64,000 nt of DNA from Chthoniobacteraceae bacterium. GTDB lineage: Bacteria > Verrucomicrobiota > Verrucomicrobiia > Chthoniobacterales > Chthoniobacteraceae. Position numbers and translations under genes: made by a program. Position 1 is the stretch's first letter. Each line of letters opens with the position of its first letter. Under the pieces are notes generated by a model. The model was not told the DNA's origin. It did no database searches and saw nothing but the letters and a program-made list of their open reading frames with translations. The DNA is taken from positions 1 to 64,000 of the forward strand of contig CANJPY010000002.1 of the NCBI GenBank assembly GCA_947476255.1. Direction: 5' to 3'. Positions 15,385 through 25,457 of the stretch are shown piece after piece.

Positions 15385-17424
15385 ATGAGTGATTTTTTCG
15401 AAAATTTACACCAAGAGATTCTCCAAGATGCTGAACCCAGTGACCCAAAGGGTTTGTCGGAATCCTTTACAAATTGGGTATTGGAGATGCTTGGTGAGGA
15501 CACAATAGCAGGCGGGGAGACTGTTCACTATCGTTCTGTTGACGGCAGGGCAGCCATAGACGCCTTTTGTTTATCGGAGGACTGCGCTCACGTTGATGTT
15601 TTTATTTCAGCATATTATCTTCAACGGAAATGCTTAAAAGGTTCAGAAGTTGAAGAACTCATAGGGTTAGCAAATGAGTTTATAAAAAGATCCAAGAAGG
15701 GGTTTCAAGATCAAAAACTGCGGCCAGATGATATTGCAAATGGTGTCGCAAAATTGATTTTTGAGGCGCAGGGATCTTTGGTTCGAGAGCGCATTTTTTT
15801 ACTCACGAATGCACAGGCAGATCCCGGGTTTCACTCAAAAACCATAGATAACAAATTGAGTTTCGAAGTGTGGGATATTGATAGGATTGCAACTCACCGT
15901 TTGTCCGGAAAGAAAGTCGTTAAACTTGATTTCGAGAACGACTTTCAAGAAGGAGGACCCGTGGCATGTGTAAGTGTCACGGAGGGTACGGGCGAGTACC
16001 GTACGCTCCTCACTTTTTTCCGCGGAGACGTTCTTGCCCGCATTTATGGCACACACGGTCACAAACTTTTGGAACAGAATGTGCGGGTGTTCCTACAAGC
16101 GAAAGGCCCCATCAATAAGGGACTTCAGACAACGCTAGATGAAACGCCAGGCCGTTTTCTCGCCTACAACAATGGCCTATGCTGCACGGCTTCTAAGGTC
16201 GAACTTAAGGCAGCGGAGGGCGGGCACGCATTTATACGTTCAGTGACTGACTTTCAAATCGTGAACGGGGGCCAAACCACATCTTCACTCGACCTTTACA
16301 ACCGTAAGGGTGATCCCGATAAATTAAAGAGGGTTTGGGTCCAAGCAAAGATTACTGTAATTCACGATCAAGAGAAAGTGGATGAGATCGTACCGCTAAT
16401 CTCTCGGTACGCAAATAGCCAAAACAAAGTTTCTGGTGCAGATTTTTCCGCAAATGGCTCCTTCCACAGAGGCCTTGAGAGAATTTCACGCGACACAAAG
16501 ACTCCAATCTCGCCGAAAACCGTTTGGTATTACGAAAGGGCCAAGGGAGCGTATGCTGACCAGCGAGCCAAATACGCAAGTCAGAAAAGCGGGACCAAAA
16601 AGAATCACAAACCCAGCCAATGGGAAGAAGAGCATCCTCTAAGACAAAAGCTAACGAAAACGGATGTCGCGAAGTTGGAGCACTGCTGGGCCGGAAATCC
16701 ATTTTATGCCTGCCTCGGTGCGGATAAAAGCTTCAGGAAAATGGCGGAGCAATTCGATTCTAAAGAGCCCGTAGTAAATGATTCTTATTTCAGAAATCTT
16801 GTTGCAAAAGCAATTATCTGGAATTCGATCGAAGATCAATTTGACCTTTTAAAGTTGAAGGGTTGCCGTTCACAGACGGTTGCTTACTCATTCGCATTTC
16901 TCTCGGTTAAATCTGACAAGCGCATCAACCTTGAATTTATTTGGGAACATCAACGCTGCCAACCGAGCTTGCTTGAATTTGGTGCCACGCTGTGCAAGAG
17001 GTTCCATGAAATTTTGATGACCAACAATGCTGTTCCCGATTGCCCTGGCGCCGGAAACCAACTGGCCAAAACAGAAAAGTATTGGAAAAGATTTTTTATA
17101 ATTGTAAGTGACGAATTAGTTCCATCTTCATGGAGGCAAGAATGGTCTTTAAAACCCTTTGAGGTGCTTTACAACACCGAGGACGGTTTGGCTGCTGAAT
17201 GGGAGAGAGTTAGATACCGATTTATTAATAATACTCAGTCAATGGGCGAATTAGCGAGGGCTTTCAATAAGCAGTGGATAGCGAGTAGAAATCAGGAACT
17301 AGCACGGATTTGGGCGGGAAAGAGTTGGAATGAAGTTATGAGGATTAATGGTTTTGGTTCGGATCGCCGGCGCAGATTGGTCGATTTATTCTGCGCAGCG
17401 TTTGAGGCCGGAAATGAAGTGTAA
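15385..17424 (+). CDS. AIPR-family abortive-infection protein
   Basis: The 679-aa protein matches the AIPR family (abortive infection phage resistance, PF10592). Diagnostic blocks are RTLLTFFRGDVLARIYGTHG, DETPGRFLAYNNGLCC near residue 250 and DFQIVNGGQTTSSLDLYN near 290-305, followed by VPLISRYANSQNKVSGADFSAN. AIPR proteins often sit beside Z1 helicases, methyltransferases and PD-(D/E)XK nucleases. It is the first gene of the locus and 17 bases before ATPase 1. No nuclease or protease motif is certain by eye. It may be the toxic effector or a regulator. Confidence 0.85.
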   Translation: MSDFFENLHQEILQDAEPSDPKGLSESFTNWVLEMLGEDTIAGGETVHYRSVDGRAAIDAFCLSEDCAHVDVFISAYYLQRKCLKGSEVEELIGLANEFIKRSKKGFQDQKLRPDDIANGVAKLIFEAQGSLVRERIFLLTNAQADPGFHSKTIDNKLSFEVWDIDRIATHRLSGKKVVKLDFENDFQEGGPVACVSVTEGTGEYRTLLTFFRGDVLARIYGTHGHKLLEQNVRVFLQAKGPINKGLQTTLDETPGRFLAYNNGLCCTASKVELKAAEGGHAFIRSVTDFQIVNGGQTTSSLDLYNRKGDPDKLKRVWVQAKITVIHDQEKVDEIVPLISRYANSQNKVSGADFSANGSFHRGLERISRDTKTPISPKTVWYYERAKGAYADQRAKYASQKSGTKKNHKPSQWEEEHPLRQKLTKTDVAKLEHCWAGNPFYACLGADKSFRKMAEQFDSKEPVVNDSYFRNLVAKAIIWNSIEDQFDLLKLKGCRSQTVAYSFAFLSVKSDKRINLEFIWEHQRCQPSLLEFGATLCKRFHEILMTNNAVPDCPGAGNQLAKTEKYWKRFFIIVSDELVPSSWRQEWSLKPFEVLYNTEDGLAAEWERVRYRFINNTQSMGELARAFNKQWIASRNQELARIWAGKSWNEVMRINGFGSDRRRRLVDLFCAAFEAGNEV

Positions 17425-17441
17425 TTCTTGTTTCCTCATCA

Positions 17442-19667
17442 ATGCCAATGCCGAGATGTCCTAGACCCCCAGGCTCTCGCCTCAAGTCCATGCAATTCAC
17501 TCGGAAGGTGCTGCAGGCCGGTTTCGGTGTTCACTACGGCTCCAATGTGCTTCAGTGCTTGATGGATGACGCCTCCCCGGGCGTCGATATACTCGTTCGA
17601 GAAGCAGTGCAGAACAGTTTGGACGCAGCAAGCGACTCCGCTTCGTGCGTAAGCGTTGAGTTCAATTACTCCAGAATCGAGTTGAGCAGTCTCAGAGGTA
17701 TTCTTGACGAAGAGACAGTGGAGTCTCTCATCGAAAAGCGTGGCTCGCTCGGTGTTGGACTCTACATTCGCGACAAGGGGACGGTTGGATTATCAGGTCC
17801 GAAGCGCTTCATTGATGGCAATAACGGAAATTACGGCAATTTTTTAAAGCTATGTTTTTCAGTGGGTTTGAAGCAGGAGAAGGAAGGATCGGGCGGCTCA
17901 TGGGGGTTTGGAAAGAGCATTTTTTTTAGAGTCTGCGCTGGTCCTGTGTTGTATTATTCTAGGTTCATCAAAAACGGAGAGTACTTTGAGCGCCTAATTT
18001 TTTGTTTAATTGAAAACCAGACCCTCCTTAATGATTGCGTTTTAAATGAAGGAGCTGGTTTGGCTTGGTGGGGAGATCAGGATGAAGCTACCGGATCTGT
18101 GGTTCCATGCGAGGATCCGGAAAGGATTCATGCGGTCCTTGATAAGCTGGAATTACCTCATTACTCGCAGGACGAAACGGGAACCCTTATATTTCTCCCG
18201 TGCTTGCGAAGTGGCCAAACACCTGTCGGGGTTGAGCAGCTTTTCAGCAAGGAGGAAGAGTCCAAAGAATCACTGGAGACCGAGCTGGAGGCTTTTAAGC
18301 GATACACCTCGATCGCCATCCAGCGCTGGTATTCGCCACGCTTGGAGAGAGGCGGATACACCCGCGGTGCTCGCTTAAAGGCTTCCGTAAACGGAATCGA
18401 GGTCGGGTCAACAGGCGACCCGTTACTTCCATTTTTCAACCTGATTCAAAAGCTATATTCCTGTGCAGTAAACGGTGAGGTCACAGATCCCGATTTGGTG
18501 GGCTTAGCCAAGGTCATTCCCCTCCAGCTTCGAAGCACTTTTGCGGATGGAGACACATCGCCGGGCATCCTCGCTGCGATCAGGCTCCCTTTAGGACATT
18601 CGTTAATACAGGGCCGCGACTCGAAATATCCGGAGCCAGAAGTGCAGGTTTTTAATTTCAAAGATCTTGAACAGACACGCTGCCGACCGATTATTGCGAT
18701 GGCACGTAACCCTGGGATGGTTGTTGCCTACCGAAACTCGGGAGAATGGGTTGATGAAATCATGCCCGACCCAGATGGATGTCTTTTAGCAGGCGTTTTT
18801 GTGCTCAGAAGCGCCGCGCGGTTGACGCCCGATTATTCAGATGTATGTCTCGAAGAGTATGTTCGGCGTCGTGAACCCCCTGCTCACAATGATTGGTTGG
18901 ACGGTCAGAGTCCAGGTGGTAAACCGTTGACAATCATCAGACGGCTGAAGGCCGCCGTCGCTAAAGGTCTCAACCGGAACTTCTATATAAGGACTGCTCG
19001 CGACAGTGAGGGCGCTTCGTCTCGCTTGGGAGATGTCCTCGGCAGCCTTTATCTTCCGAACGGTTTCGGTCAGTCGCCCAAGGTCAAAGCGAAAAAAAAT
19101 GTCAAATGGTACTGCCCAGAGCATCAGGAATATATCTGCCGGTCACCGGGTCACTGCCCCAAATGCAACGCAGGATTGGTCCAAGTTGATTTCCCCCTCA
19201 AAGCAGTTGGCGAGGCTCCAAGACTAACAGTGGTGAAACAGCATTTTCTTCACGAAGGCGTGCTTTACCTTGAGATCGAGGTTTCTAGCGGATCTGCGGA
19301 ATACGTTGCCATGGATGTCATGATGGCTTCAGACGGGGCGGCAATCTCCAAGCAGAACTGGGATGACTGGGTTGGAACACGATTTCCGTTAGAACTATCT
19401 GAAATTAATCTCATAAGCTACAAGGCCCTGGGATGCGAATGGGATTCACGAATTGATCCTGAGAGCCTCGGTGATGCGCTTCACAGCGCAGACGATGAAG
19501 ACACAAGCATTCCATCAGCCATGGTTCTTTCGAATGACAATGTTTCTATTACGTTTAAATTTAATATCAAAACCGCTCTTTTGAAATTTTCGGTACTTTT
19601 GAGAAGTTATGGCACAGTTGGGAAGCCTGTCTTTTTCCTGAGGCCTTGTCTCGCTGATCAGCGCTAG
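17442..19667 (+). CDS. GHKL (HSP90/MutL-like) ATPase 1 with zinc-knuckle insert
   Basis: The 741-aa product has the Bergerat fold: E54-AVQN58 (N box), RDKGTVGLSG with D111-x-G113, and the GSGGSWGFGKS lid near 149-159. QRWYSPRL and RNPGMVVAYR blocks are shared with ATPase 2. After LPNGFGQSP a Cys/His cluster (CPEH, then GHCPKC, residues ~558-575) resembles a heavy-metal-binding zinc ribbon, then a beta-rich C-terminal domain. Such ATPases act as ATP-driven clamps with helicases and methylases in predicted restriction systems. An ATG at 17490 (MQFTRKV) is an equally good start; no strong ribosome site marks either. Confidence 0.85.
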   Translation: MPMPRCPRPPGSRLKSMQFTRKVLQAGFGVHYGSNVLQCLMDDASPGVDILVREAVQNSLDAASDSASCVSVEFNYSRIELSSLRGILDEETVESLIEKRGSLGVGLYIRDKGTVGLSGPKRFIDGNNGNYGNFLKLCFSVGLKQEKEGSGGSWGFGKSIFFRVCAGPVLYYSRFIKNGEYFERLIFCLIENQTLLNDCVLNEGAGLAWWGDQDEATGSVVPCEDPERIHAVLDKLELPHYSQDETGTLIFLPCLRSGQTPVGVEQLFSKEEESKESLETELEAFKRYTSIAIQRWYSPRLERGGYTRGARLKASVNGIEVGSTGDPLLPFFNLIQKLYSCAVNGEVTDPDLVGLAKVIPLQLRSTFADGDTSPGILAAIRLPLGHSLIQGRDSKYPEPEVQVFNFKDLEQTRCRPIIAMARNPGMVVAYRNSGEWVDEIMPDPDGCLLAGVFVLRSAARLTPDYSDVCLEEYVRRREPPAHNDWLDGQSPGGKPLTIIRRLKAAVAKGLNRNFYIRTARDSEGASSRLGDVLGSLYLPNGFGQSPKVKAKKNVKWYCPEHQEYICRSPGHCPKCNAGLVQVDFPLKAVGEAPRLTVVKQHFLHEGVLYLEIEVSSGSAEYVAMDVMMASDGAAISKQNWDDWVGTRFPLELSEINLISYKALGCEWDSRIDPESLGDALHSADDEDTSIPSAMVLSNDNVSITFKFNIKTALLKFSVLLRSYGTVGKPVFFLRPCLADQR

Positions 19668-19671
19668 GGCC

Positions 19672-20592
19672 ATGGGTTTCATTCAAGTTTCACCTTTTCG
19701 TGCTGCAGGAGATCACGCTGATGCTGACTTTGGATTTACGGTAAGCGGACTTAGCTTTTATGCCTCGTCTCACAAGGTCAAATACACCCTTCAGAATGGC
19801 CTCTACAGGCTGGATAATTTTAACGCATCCTCGGACTCACTAGAGGTTGAGCTCACGTTTTCATTACGAAGAGCGAACGAAATTTTCACCGGTGACCGTT
19901 CTGTTTGCGGTCCCTCTGCCGTTATGGGGGTAGCTCTTTTTTGGGAGTCAAAGAGCTCAGGGCAGAGAGGGGTAGGATCTCCGGTTGTTTTCACTAGAGA
20001 ATCTGACTTAAATGCGCGTCGGATAGCCATTAACTTCGAGGTCGGGGCCCTCCTTGGAGAAGTCCGGATATCCCCACGCCTCTTTTTGCACAAGCCTTGC
20101 CAACGGGAAGAGCTTGGCTTCGCTCGGATACCCGGTAGCATTTTAGGGTCTTTTGGCGACGACATTTTATTGTCGGTAGACTGCGCCCCCAGTGCGTTTC
20201 CAATTTTGGAAATTCGGGATGACTCACCCGGCGCTCCGCTATGGACGCTACACCTCGACTGGGCAGATCCACTCGTTGATCTGTTTTCCAACGAACACTT
20301 TGAGGTGCGCCTCAATTCTGCGCATAAAAACTATGATTCTGTTCGCGTAGACCCAAGCGGAGACGGAATAGCTCAAATTCCGGTAACTCTAAGAGAGATT
20401 CTATCCACCTCCATTTTCGCTTTATTCACGAAATTGAAGAACTCTCCAGATTCTTGGGGGAGGATTCTAAATGGGGAAAGCCTTCCAGGAACCGTTGGTG
20501 ACCTTGCGTGGAATTATTTGACCGAAGGGCATTGGAATTCATCTTCGATTCCCAGCTTGCTCGCGGCAATCAGGCGAGAGTTTGAAAACTAG
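19672..20592 (+). CDS. Module protein B1, unknown function
   Basis: The 306-aa protein is not recognised. It starts four bases after ATPase 1. The first ~200 residues look beta-rich, the last ~90 helical (TLREILSTSIFALFTKLKNSPDSW). Its size, place after a GHKL ATPase and the block LLGEVRISPRLFLHK resemble B2 at 28449 (SIGTNLIIKPSFRS), suggesting distant homology. It has no membrane segment or catalytic motif. It is probably an adaptor that works with ATPase 1. Confidence 0.75.
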   Translation: MGFIQVSPFRAAGDHADADFGFTVSGLSFYASSHKVKYTLQNGLYRLDNFNASSDSLEVELTFSLRRANEIFTGDRSVCGPSAVMGVALFWESKSSGQRGVGSPVVFTRESDLNARRIAINFEVGALLGEVRISPRLFLHKPCQREELGFARIPGSILGSFGDDILLSVDCAPSAFPILEIRDDSPGAPLWTLHLDWADPLVDLFSNEHFEVRLNSAHKNYDSVRVDPSGDGIAQIPVTLREILSTSIFALFTKLKNSPDSWGRILNGESLPGTVGDLAWNYLTEGHWNSSSIPSLLAAIRREFEN

Positions 20593-20600
20593 AAATTAGC

Positions 20601-21284
20601 ATGGATATACGCAGGCTAGACCGACGGACGTGCTCTGAACTTTGGGGAGATGGGCGGAAGCACCCAATTCCTGCCCTTAAAGAGTTGACCGGAGACGAGG
20701 CGAGCATTCGCGAAAAATGCACCGAAGCATTCAGGCGCTTTTCAGGACTGGAAGGATACAAGTTAGATGCCGCTTTTGCTGCAGAGCTCTACTTTGAGAT
20801 TTTACGGATTGAGTCTGGATTCGCATTGAGACTGGCGGCGGATGACCTTGTTTGGAGGCGTTTATCGGTTCAGGTGCTCCCGGACTTGGTGGCCCGACGT
20901 TGGCGTACGGGCACTGACGGTCTCTTTCCTCGCGACCACTTTTGGTTCAAGCCGCAACGAATCTGGCTGAAGTGCCTGTGGTGGTATTGTCACTTAGCCC
21001 GTCAGAACAACAGAGGCTCCACCGTGGAAGTCCTGAACTATGGCAGCACAGATGCAATTCAAGCGATTGTAGAGCGGCCCGGATCGGGCGGTTTTCGAGT
21101 GGACTTGTGTCGTGAGATTATGAAACGCCTGACGCACAGAGACTTCTCTATCGAAACGTTGAAGAGATTGATGAAATTAAATACCGCTAAATCGTGCGTC
21201 ATTGAACCAGCTTTTTTTGCAGGAGGAATTGCGGGTTATGTGGATTCCTTGATTGAGGGCCTATCGTGTGAGCGTGCTCGATAA
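20601..21284 (+). CDS. Module protein C1, unknown helical protein
   Basis: The 227-aa protein is helix-rich. ADDLVWRRLSVQVLPDLVARRW and the Trp-rich IWLKCLWWYCHLA align with ADPGIWRWMAVRVLPDLILKRF and RMYWMGWMC in C2 at 29396. STDAIQAIVERPGSGG aligns with KTDIQSGILERTGGG. The family resembles DUF6339 by eye, not verified. Its 3' end overlaps the following methyltransferase start, so expression is coupled. The function is unknown; pairing with a methyltransferase in both modules suggests a partner role. Confidence 0.75.
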   Translation: MDIRRLDRRTCSELWGDGRKHPIPALKELTGDEASIREKCTEAFRRFSGLEGYKLDAAFAAELYFEILRIESGFALRLAADDLVWRRLSVQVLPDLVARRWRTGTDGLFPRDHFWFKPQRIWLKCLWWYCHLARQNNRGSTVEVLNYGSTDAIQAIVERPGSGGFRVDLCREIMKRLTHRDFSIETLKRLMKLNTAKSCVIEPAFFAGGIAGYVDSLIEGLSCERAR

Positions 21285-22641
21285 TACACTGCCCTTCCTA
21301 GTTGATCTGTTTTGCGGTTGCGGCGGGCTGTCTTGGGGCTTCAAAGAAGCTGGGTTTCCCTTGAGTGCCTGCGTGGACCTGAGTCCCTCGGCCGTGGCTA
21401 ATTTAAGGGCGAACAATCCGTCGGGTGGCGGAGTGCCCCCCGCGTTTGTTTCAGGCAACATCAGCCACTTAAATCCGACCGACTTTGCGCCGAAGTCGAG
21501 TGCAGGGTGTATTGTTGTCGGAGGACCGCCCTGCCAAGCGTATTCGAGGATTGGCCGCGGCAAACTTCGCTCACTTGGGGAGCACAGGGCCCACACAAAC
21601 GACATCCGAGGACGACTTTATGAAGAGTTTGTTCTCTTTGCCGAGTCAGTAGGGGCTCGTGCAATCGTAATGGAGAACGTCTTGGATTCCATATCGTACG
21701 GTGGAGACAACATCCCTGAAATGATATGTGGGGATCTTGAGCAGATGGGCTATTCCGCTCGTTGGAGCGTGCTGAACGCCGCGGACTTTGGGGTTCCCCA
21801 AGTGAGGGAGCGCGTGATTCTCACCGCAATCAAGAAAAGCGAAGGATTCCAACCGTCATGGCCGGTTCCCACTCATTCCCAACCTCCGAGTCAGAAATAC
21901 TCTTCCAGCTTCAACTTTGTCGAACTCAGAAGGCAAACCAGTTATTTCGTACCGAATCGCGAACCCTCTGCGGAGGGGCTGTCATCTTGGGTAACCGTGG
22001 ATGACGCTCTGTCAGACTTGCCTAATCTTCGGGCAAGCTATAAGGACCAATATGTGCAATGCAAATTGAACCAAGAGCTACCGTACAAGATGCGGCCCGT
22101 TAATGCATTTCAATCCGCAATGCGTGCTCGGACTTCGCAATGGGTAGGGACAACATGCCATACCTACCGTAACACCCCCCGCGACTGGCCGATCTTTGAT
22201 CGAATGGGGCCGGGAGATAATTATTTGGATGCGTCACGGATTGCGGACCGGATACTTGAAGAGACATGTTTGAAACTCGGCGTGTCAGAGGGCAGCGATG
22301 GCGAACTGTATGCGAAGCTAAAGCGGAAAATTGTCCCTCCGTATGACCGCGGAAAATTTGATGACAAATGGAAACGCCTAGACCCGCATCGCCCCTCTCA
22401 TACGCTCGTGGCACACCTTGGCGTTGATACTTACAGTCACATTCATCCGTTCGAGTCCCGCGGAATTTCTGTGAGAGAGGCAGCCCGCCTCCAATCATTC
22501 CCCGACGACTTTCTCTTTTGGGGGAACATGGGGGACTCGTTCAAACAGATAGGGAACGCAGTTCCTCCGCTTCTCTCCTTGGCTGTTGCGAGGGTTCTCG
22601 CTGCTCAGTTTCTGGAGCAGCACCGCTCATCCGGAAGGTAG
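21268..22641 (+). CDS. DNA cytosine-5 methyltransferase 1
   Basis: All key C5-methyltransferase motifs are present in 457 aa: motif I VDLFCGCGGLSWGF, motif IV GGPPCQAYS with the catalytic Cys, motif VI MEN, motif VIII PQVRERV and motif X QIGNAVPP. The variable region between VIII and IX is about 200 residues and should read the target sequence. GTG at 21268 is chosen because GAGGG lies seven bases upstream; a TTG at 21253 and a GTG at 21274 are alternatives. The start lies inside C1. It should protect element and host DNA from the linked nuclease. Confidence 0.92.
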   Translation: MSVLDNTLPFLVDLFCGCGGLSWGFKEAGFPLSACVDLSPSAVANLRANNPSGGGVPPAFVSGNISHLNPTDFAPKSSAGCIVVGGPPCQAYSRIGRGKLRSLGEHRAHTNDIRGRLYEEFVLFAESVGARAIVMENVLDSISYGGDNIPEMICGDLEQMGYSARWSVLNAADFGVPQVRERVILTAIKKSEGFQPSWPVPTHSQPPSQKYSSSFNFVELRRQTSYFVPNREPSAEGLSSWVTVDDALSDLPNLRASYKDQYVQCKLNQELPYKMRPVNAFQSAMRARTSQWVGTTCHTYRNTPRDWPIFDRMGPGDNYLDASRIADRILEETCLKLGVSEGSDGELYAKLKRKIVPPYDRGKFDDKWKRLDPHRPSHTLVAHLGVDTYSHIHPFESRGISVREAARLQSFPDDFLFWGNMGDSFKQIGNAVPPLLSLAVARVLAAQFLEQHRSSGR

Positions 22642-22697
22642 GACATTGGTGTGTCATAATACGCTAAGAATACTGGTCCCTAAAATTCACCCCCTTT

Positions 22698-25424
22698 ATG
22701 CCGATCACAATCGAACAGATTTACAACAGCCCCAGGTCCCAAACTTTGAGAGATACTCTGGGGCAGGCTGTCCTGAACATTCGAACGAGGCTTGAGGCCG
22801 ACCAAACACTGCCTGCATTGACCGAAGCGTTTCGAGAATATCCGGATAGAAGATTGGGTTCCTTGGCGGGTCCTTTCATATTTGAATTGACCCAAGCCTT
22901 TAATGTCGATGACGAGACGGCTCTTAGAGAAGCTCGGGACCTCATTCAGCGGAAGCTTGTGGCCTGCATCGAGACCAAGCCTTGCATTGTCGATGACCGC
23001 TCCCGGCCCAGGTGGTTCGACGAGAATTTTGGAGCCATCCGCGATGGCATGGCCATAGGCCCTCACAAATGGTGGAATGAATATTCCCGCAGGCTGGCAC
23101 AGAAAATAGGGCTGGAGGCTCTGGATAGAGTAAAGTCCGATTGCTTGGACATAGTAAATGGCGCGCTAGAGGCTCCGACAGAAGGAACGCTCCTAAAAAA
23201 AAGCCTCGTCGTTGGCAAGGTCCAATCAGGGAAAACGGCCAGCATGGCGGGTGTGATTGCGATGGCGGCAGATGCAGGCTACAATCTTTTTTTGATTCTT
23301 TCAGGGACGAAAGAGAATTTGCGGCGGCAAACTAATGCGCGTCTGTTTAGGGACCTTAACAGCCCAGGCGCTGGGTTGGTTCTGCAGAGCCTGACCAATG
23401 CTGAAGAACCAGGGTTCACATTCGGAGGCGCCAGAACATTTGAGCAGTGGTTCTCGGAAAGTCTGATGAACCCGACAAGGCGAGCCCTAGGGGTGATTCT
23501 TAAAAACGGATCTCGATTGAGGGCATTGGCCGACGCATTAGCGAAGTTCCCTACCAACCGGCATTCACAGATACGTTGTCTGGTAATTGATGACGAAGCC
23601 GACGAAGCCTCCATCAATGGCGGCTTTGACCCTGATGTTCCGGCTGAAGACCAAAAGCCAGCCGTCATAAATGGCGCAATCAGGCGGATTGTCCACGAGT
23701 CTCTTCCAGGACGTGTGGCCTATCTCGCTTATACCGCGACTCCTTTCGCAAATATTTTGCAGGAACCGCCAAATGAAGCAGTGCCAAACTTATATCCGGA
23801 GACTTTCATCCATCACTTGTTTCAGCCCTCGGACTACATCGGCTTTAAGCAAATTCACGGCGATCCAGAAACCGACAGCGAAGGCCTGAACATCATCTGT
23901 CCAATAGACGAAAGCGAAGCCTCTCAATTGAGGCAGGGTCAGTTAAATGCTGCTCCGGGGAGTCTGAAGCAGGCTTTAGCGTGGTTCATCGCCGCGAGTG
24001 CCGAAAGAATTTGCAGAACATCGGAGGTTGCAGTGTGGCCTCACTGTTCAATGCTAATTCATGGCTCGGCAACCCAACGCGTACACTCTATAGACTACAA
24101 AATGGTTTTGGAGGTGCTGCAAACCTGGAGGACAAACCCGACGGAGCTTTATGACATATTAAACAGCGATTCGATTCAGGAATGTAACGCTCGGGTGAAT
24201 GGAGGATATCTTCAAACTATTTTAAGAAACCACTCCAAGTTTTCTGAGCTTATTTATAGAAATGGAATCAGGAATTCAGCCGATCCAAGTTTTCTTGAAG
24301 CAATTAACAAAGTATTGAATAGAGCTGAAGTAATTGTTGACAACGCGGGCCAGACCGCTGAGTCAAGGCTGTCAGTTTTTACTACTCCCGCGAACAACGA
24401 GGATGCCAAATTTCAAATCATTTGTGGGGGCAACACACTTTCCCGCGGCCTCACCATTGAGGGCCTTGTTAGTAGCTATTTTTACAGGCGGACAGGATCC
24501 ATGGACGCCTTGATGCAGATGGGGCGCTGGTGCGGATACAGGGACGGGTACGAGGACCTTCCTCGGATATGGATGACCGATGGGCTTCAAGACGGCCTCT
24601 GCGACGCTGTGCAAGTTGAAATACAACTTGAAAGTCAAATTGCGTGGATGCGGAGAAACGATACCAGCCCTAAAGAATACGGTATCAAATTGATGCGCAA
24701 TCCGGGCGGAATTCTTTTAACGCGAAAGATGGCATCCGCTGAAATCGCTAGTGTGGACTACGCTGGCGAGTGCCCTCAGACCAATATTTTCGAGAATAAT
24801 GAAGAGGTCATTAGGTCAAACTGGATCGCCGGCGAAAGATTGATATCGCAACTAACCTGGCAAGACGCTGGAATTTGGCGGGGAGTAGACGCGAATCAAA
24901 TTTTAGGTTTCACAAAATCATACAGGTTCCACCCTGATTCTAAGGTGTTCCATGGAGGATGGATTACTAAATATATAGAGGAAAAGCTTTCCAGTGAGCC
25001 TTTTAACGTTGTGTTGATGAGTGGCGATGGGGATCCGATCCATTTTGCAGGGCGTAGCATTCAGTCGGTTTCGCGTTCCCGCTTGAAGAGTGCAGGGCAC
25101 CATCCACCTGCCCACTTGAACATAAAGACTCTCCGTGGCCCCACGGACATGCTTCGGGACATAGAGGGGCAAGTTCCCCATTTTGACAGCATCGCCGACA
25201 AAATGAACCTCAGGGCGAACAGAAAAATGCCGCCTTTGATGTTGATCTATCCAATTCACAAGAGCTCGGTGCCGAGGCCTCCAGCACCTGGCAGACCATC
25301 GGAGCGAGTTGCACTCGGGGCCCTTGATCATCTTCTCGGAGTTTCGTTTATTTTTTCGGGTGCCCGAGATGCAAACGGGGGTGTTAATGTTTCAATTCCT
25401 TTAGCTCGCGACGAAGAGGCGTAA
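22698..25424 (+). CDS. Z1-domain superfamily 2 helicase/ATPase
   Basis: The 908-aa protein has Walker A VVGKVQSGKTASM (residues ~171-182), Walker B VIDDEADEAS near 296-305, a SF2 motif III AYTATPFANIL and the Z1 signature DALMQMGRWCGYRDGYEDLPRIWMT near 602-626. Z1 (PF10593) marks helicases linked to GHKL ATPases and PD-(D/E)XK nucleases in predicted restriction systems. It lies between the two methyltransferase modules and 33 bases before the nuclease gene. It probably translocates on DNA and serves both modules. Confidence 0.92.
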   Translation: MPITIEQIYNSPRSQTLRDTLGQAVLNIRTRLEADQTLPALTEAFREYPDRRLGSLAGPFIFELTQAFNVDDETALREARDLIQRKLVACIETKPCIVDDRSRPRWFDENFGAIRDGMAIGPHKWWNEYSRRLAQKIGLEALDRVKSDCLDIVNGALEAPTEGTLLKKSLVVGKVQSGKTASMAGVIAMAADAGYNLFLILSGTKENLRRQTNARLFRDLNSPGAGLVLQSLTNAEEPGFTFGGARTFEQWFSESLMNPTRRALGVILKNGSRLRALADALAKFPTNRHSQIRCLVIDDEADEASINGGFDPDVPAEDQKPAVINGAIRRIVHESLPGRVAYLAYTATPFANILQEPPNEAVPNLYPETFIHHLFQPSDYIGFKQIHGDPETDSEGLNIICPIDESEASQLRQGQLNAAPGSLKQALAWFIAASAERICRTSEVAVWPHCSMLIHGSATQRVHSIDYKMVLEVLQTWRTNPTELYDILNSDSIQECNARVNGGYLQTILRNHSKFSELIYRNGIRNSADPSFLEAINKVLNRAEVIVDNAGQTAESRLSVFTTPANNEDAKFQIICGGNTLSRGLTIEGLVSSYFYRRTGSMDALMQMGRWCGYRDGYEDLPRIWMTDGLQDGLCDAVQVEIQLESQIAWMRRNDTSPKEYGIKLMRNPGGILLTRKMASAEIASVDYAGECPQTNIFENNEEVIRSNWIAGERLISQLTWQDAGIWRGVDANQILGFTKSYRFHPDSKVFHGGWITKYIEEKLSSEPFNVVLMSGDGDPIHFAGRSIQSVSRSRLKSAGHHPPAHLNIKTLRGPTDMLRDIEGQVPHFDSIADKMNLRANRKMPPLMLIYPIHKSSVPRPPAPGRPSERVALGALDHLLGVSFIFSGARDANGGVNVSIPLARDEEA

Positions 25425-25457
25425 CTATGATCGGTTTTTATATAGCTGGCTTTATTT

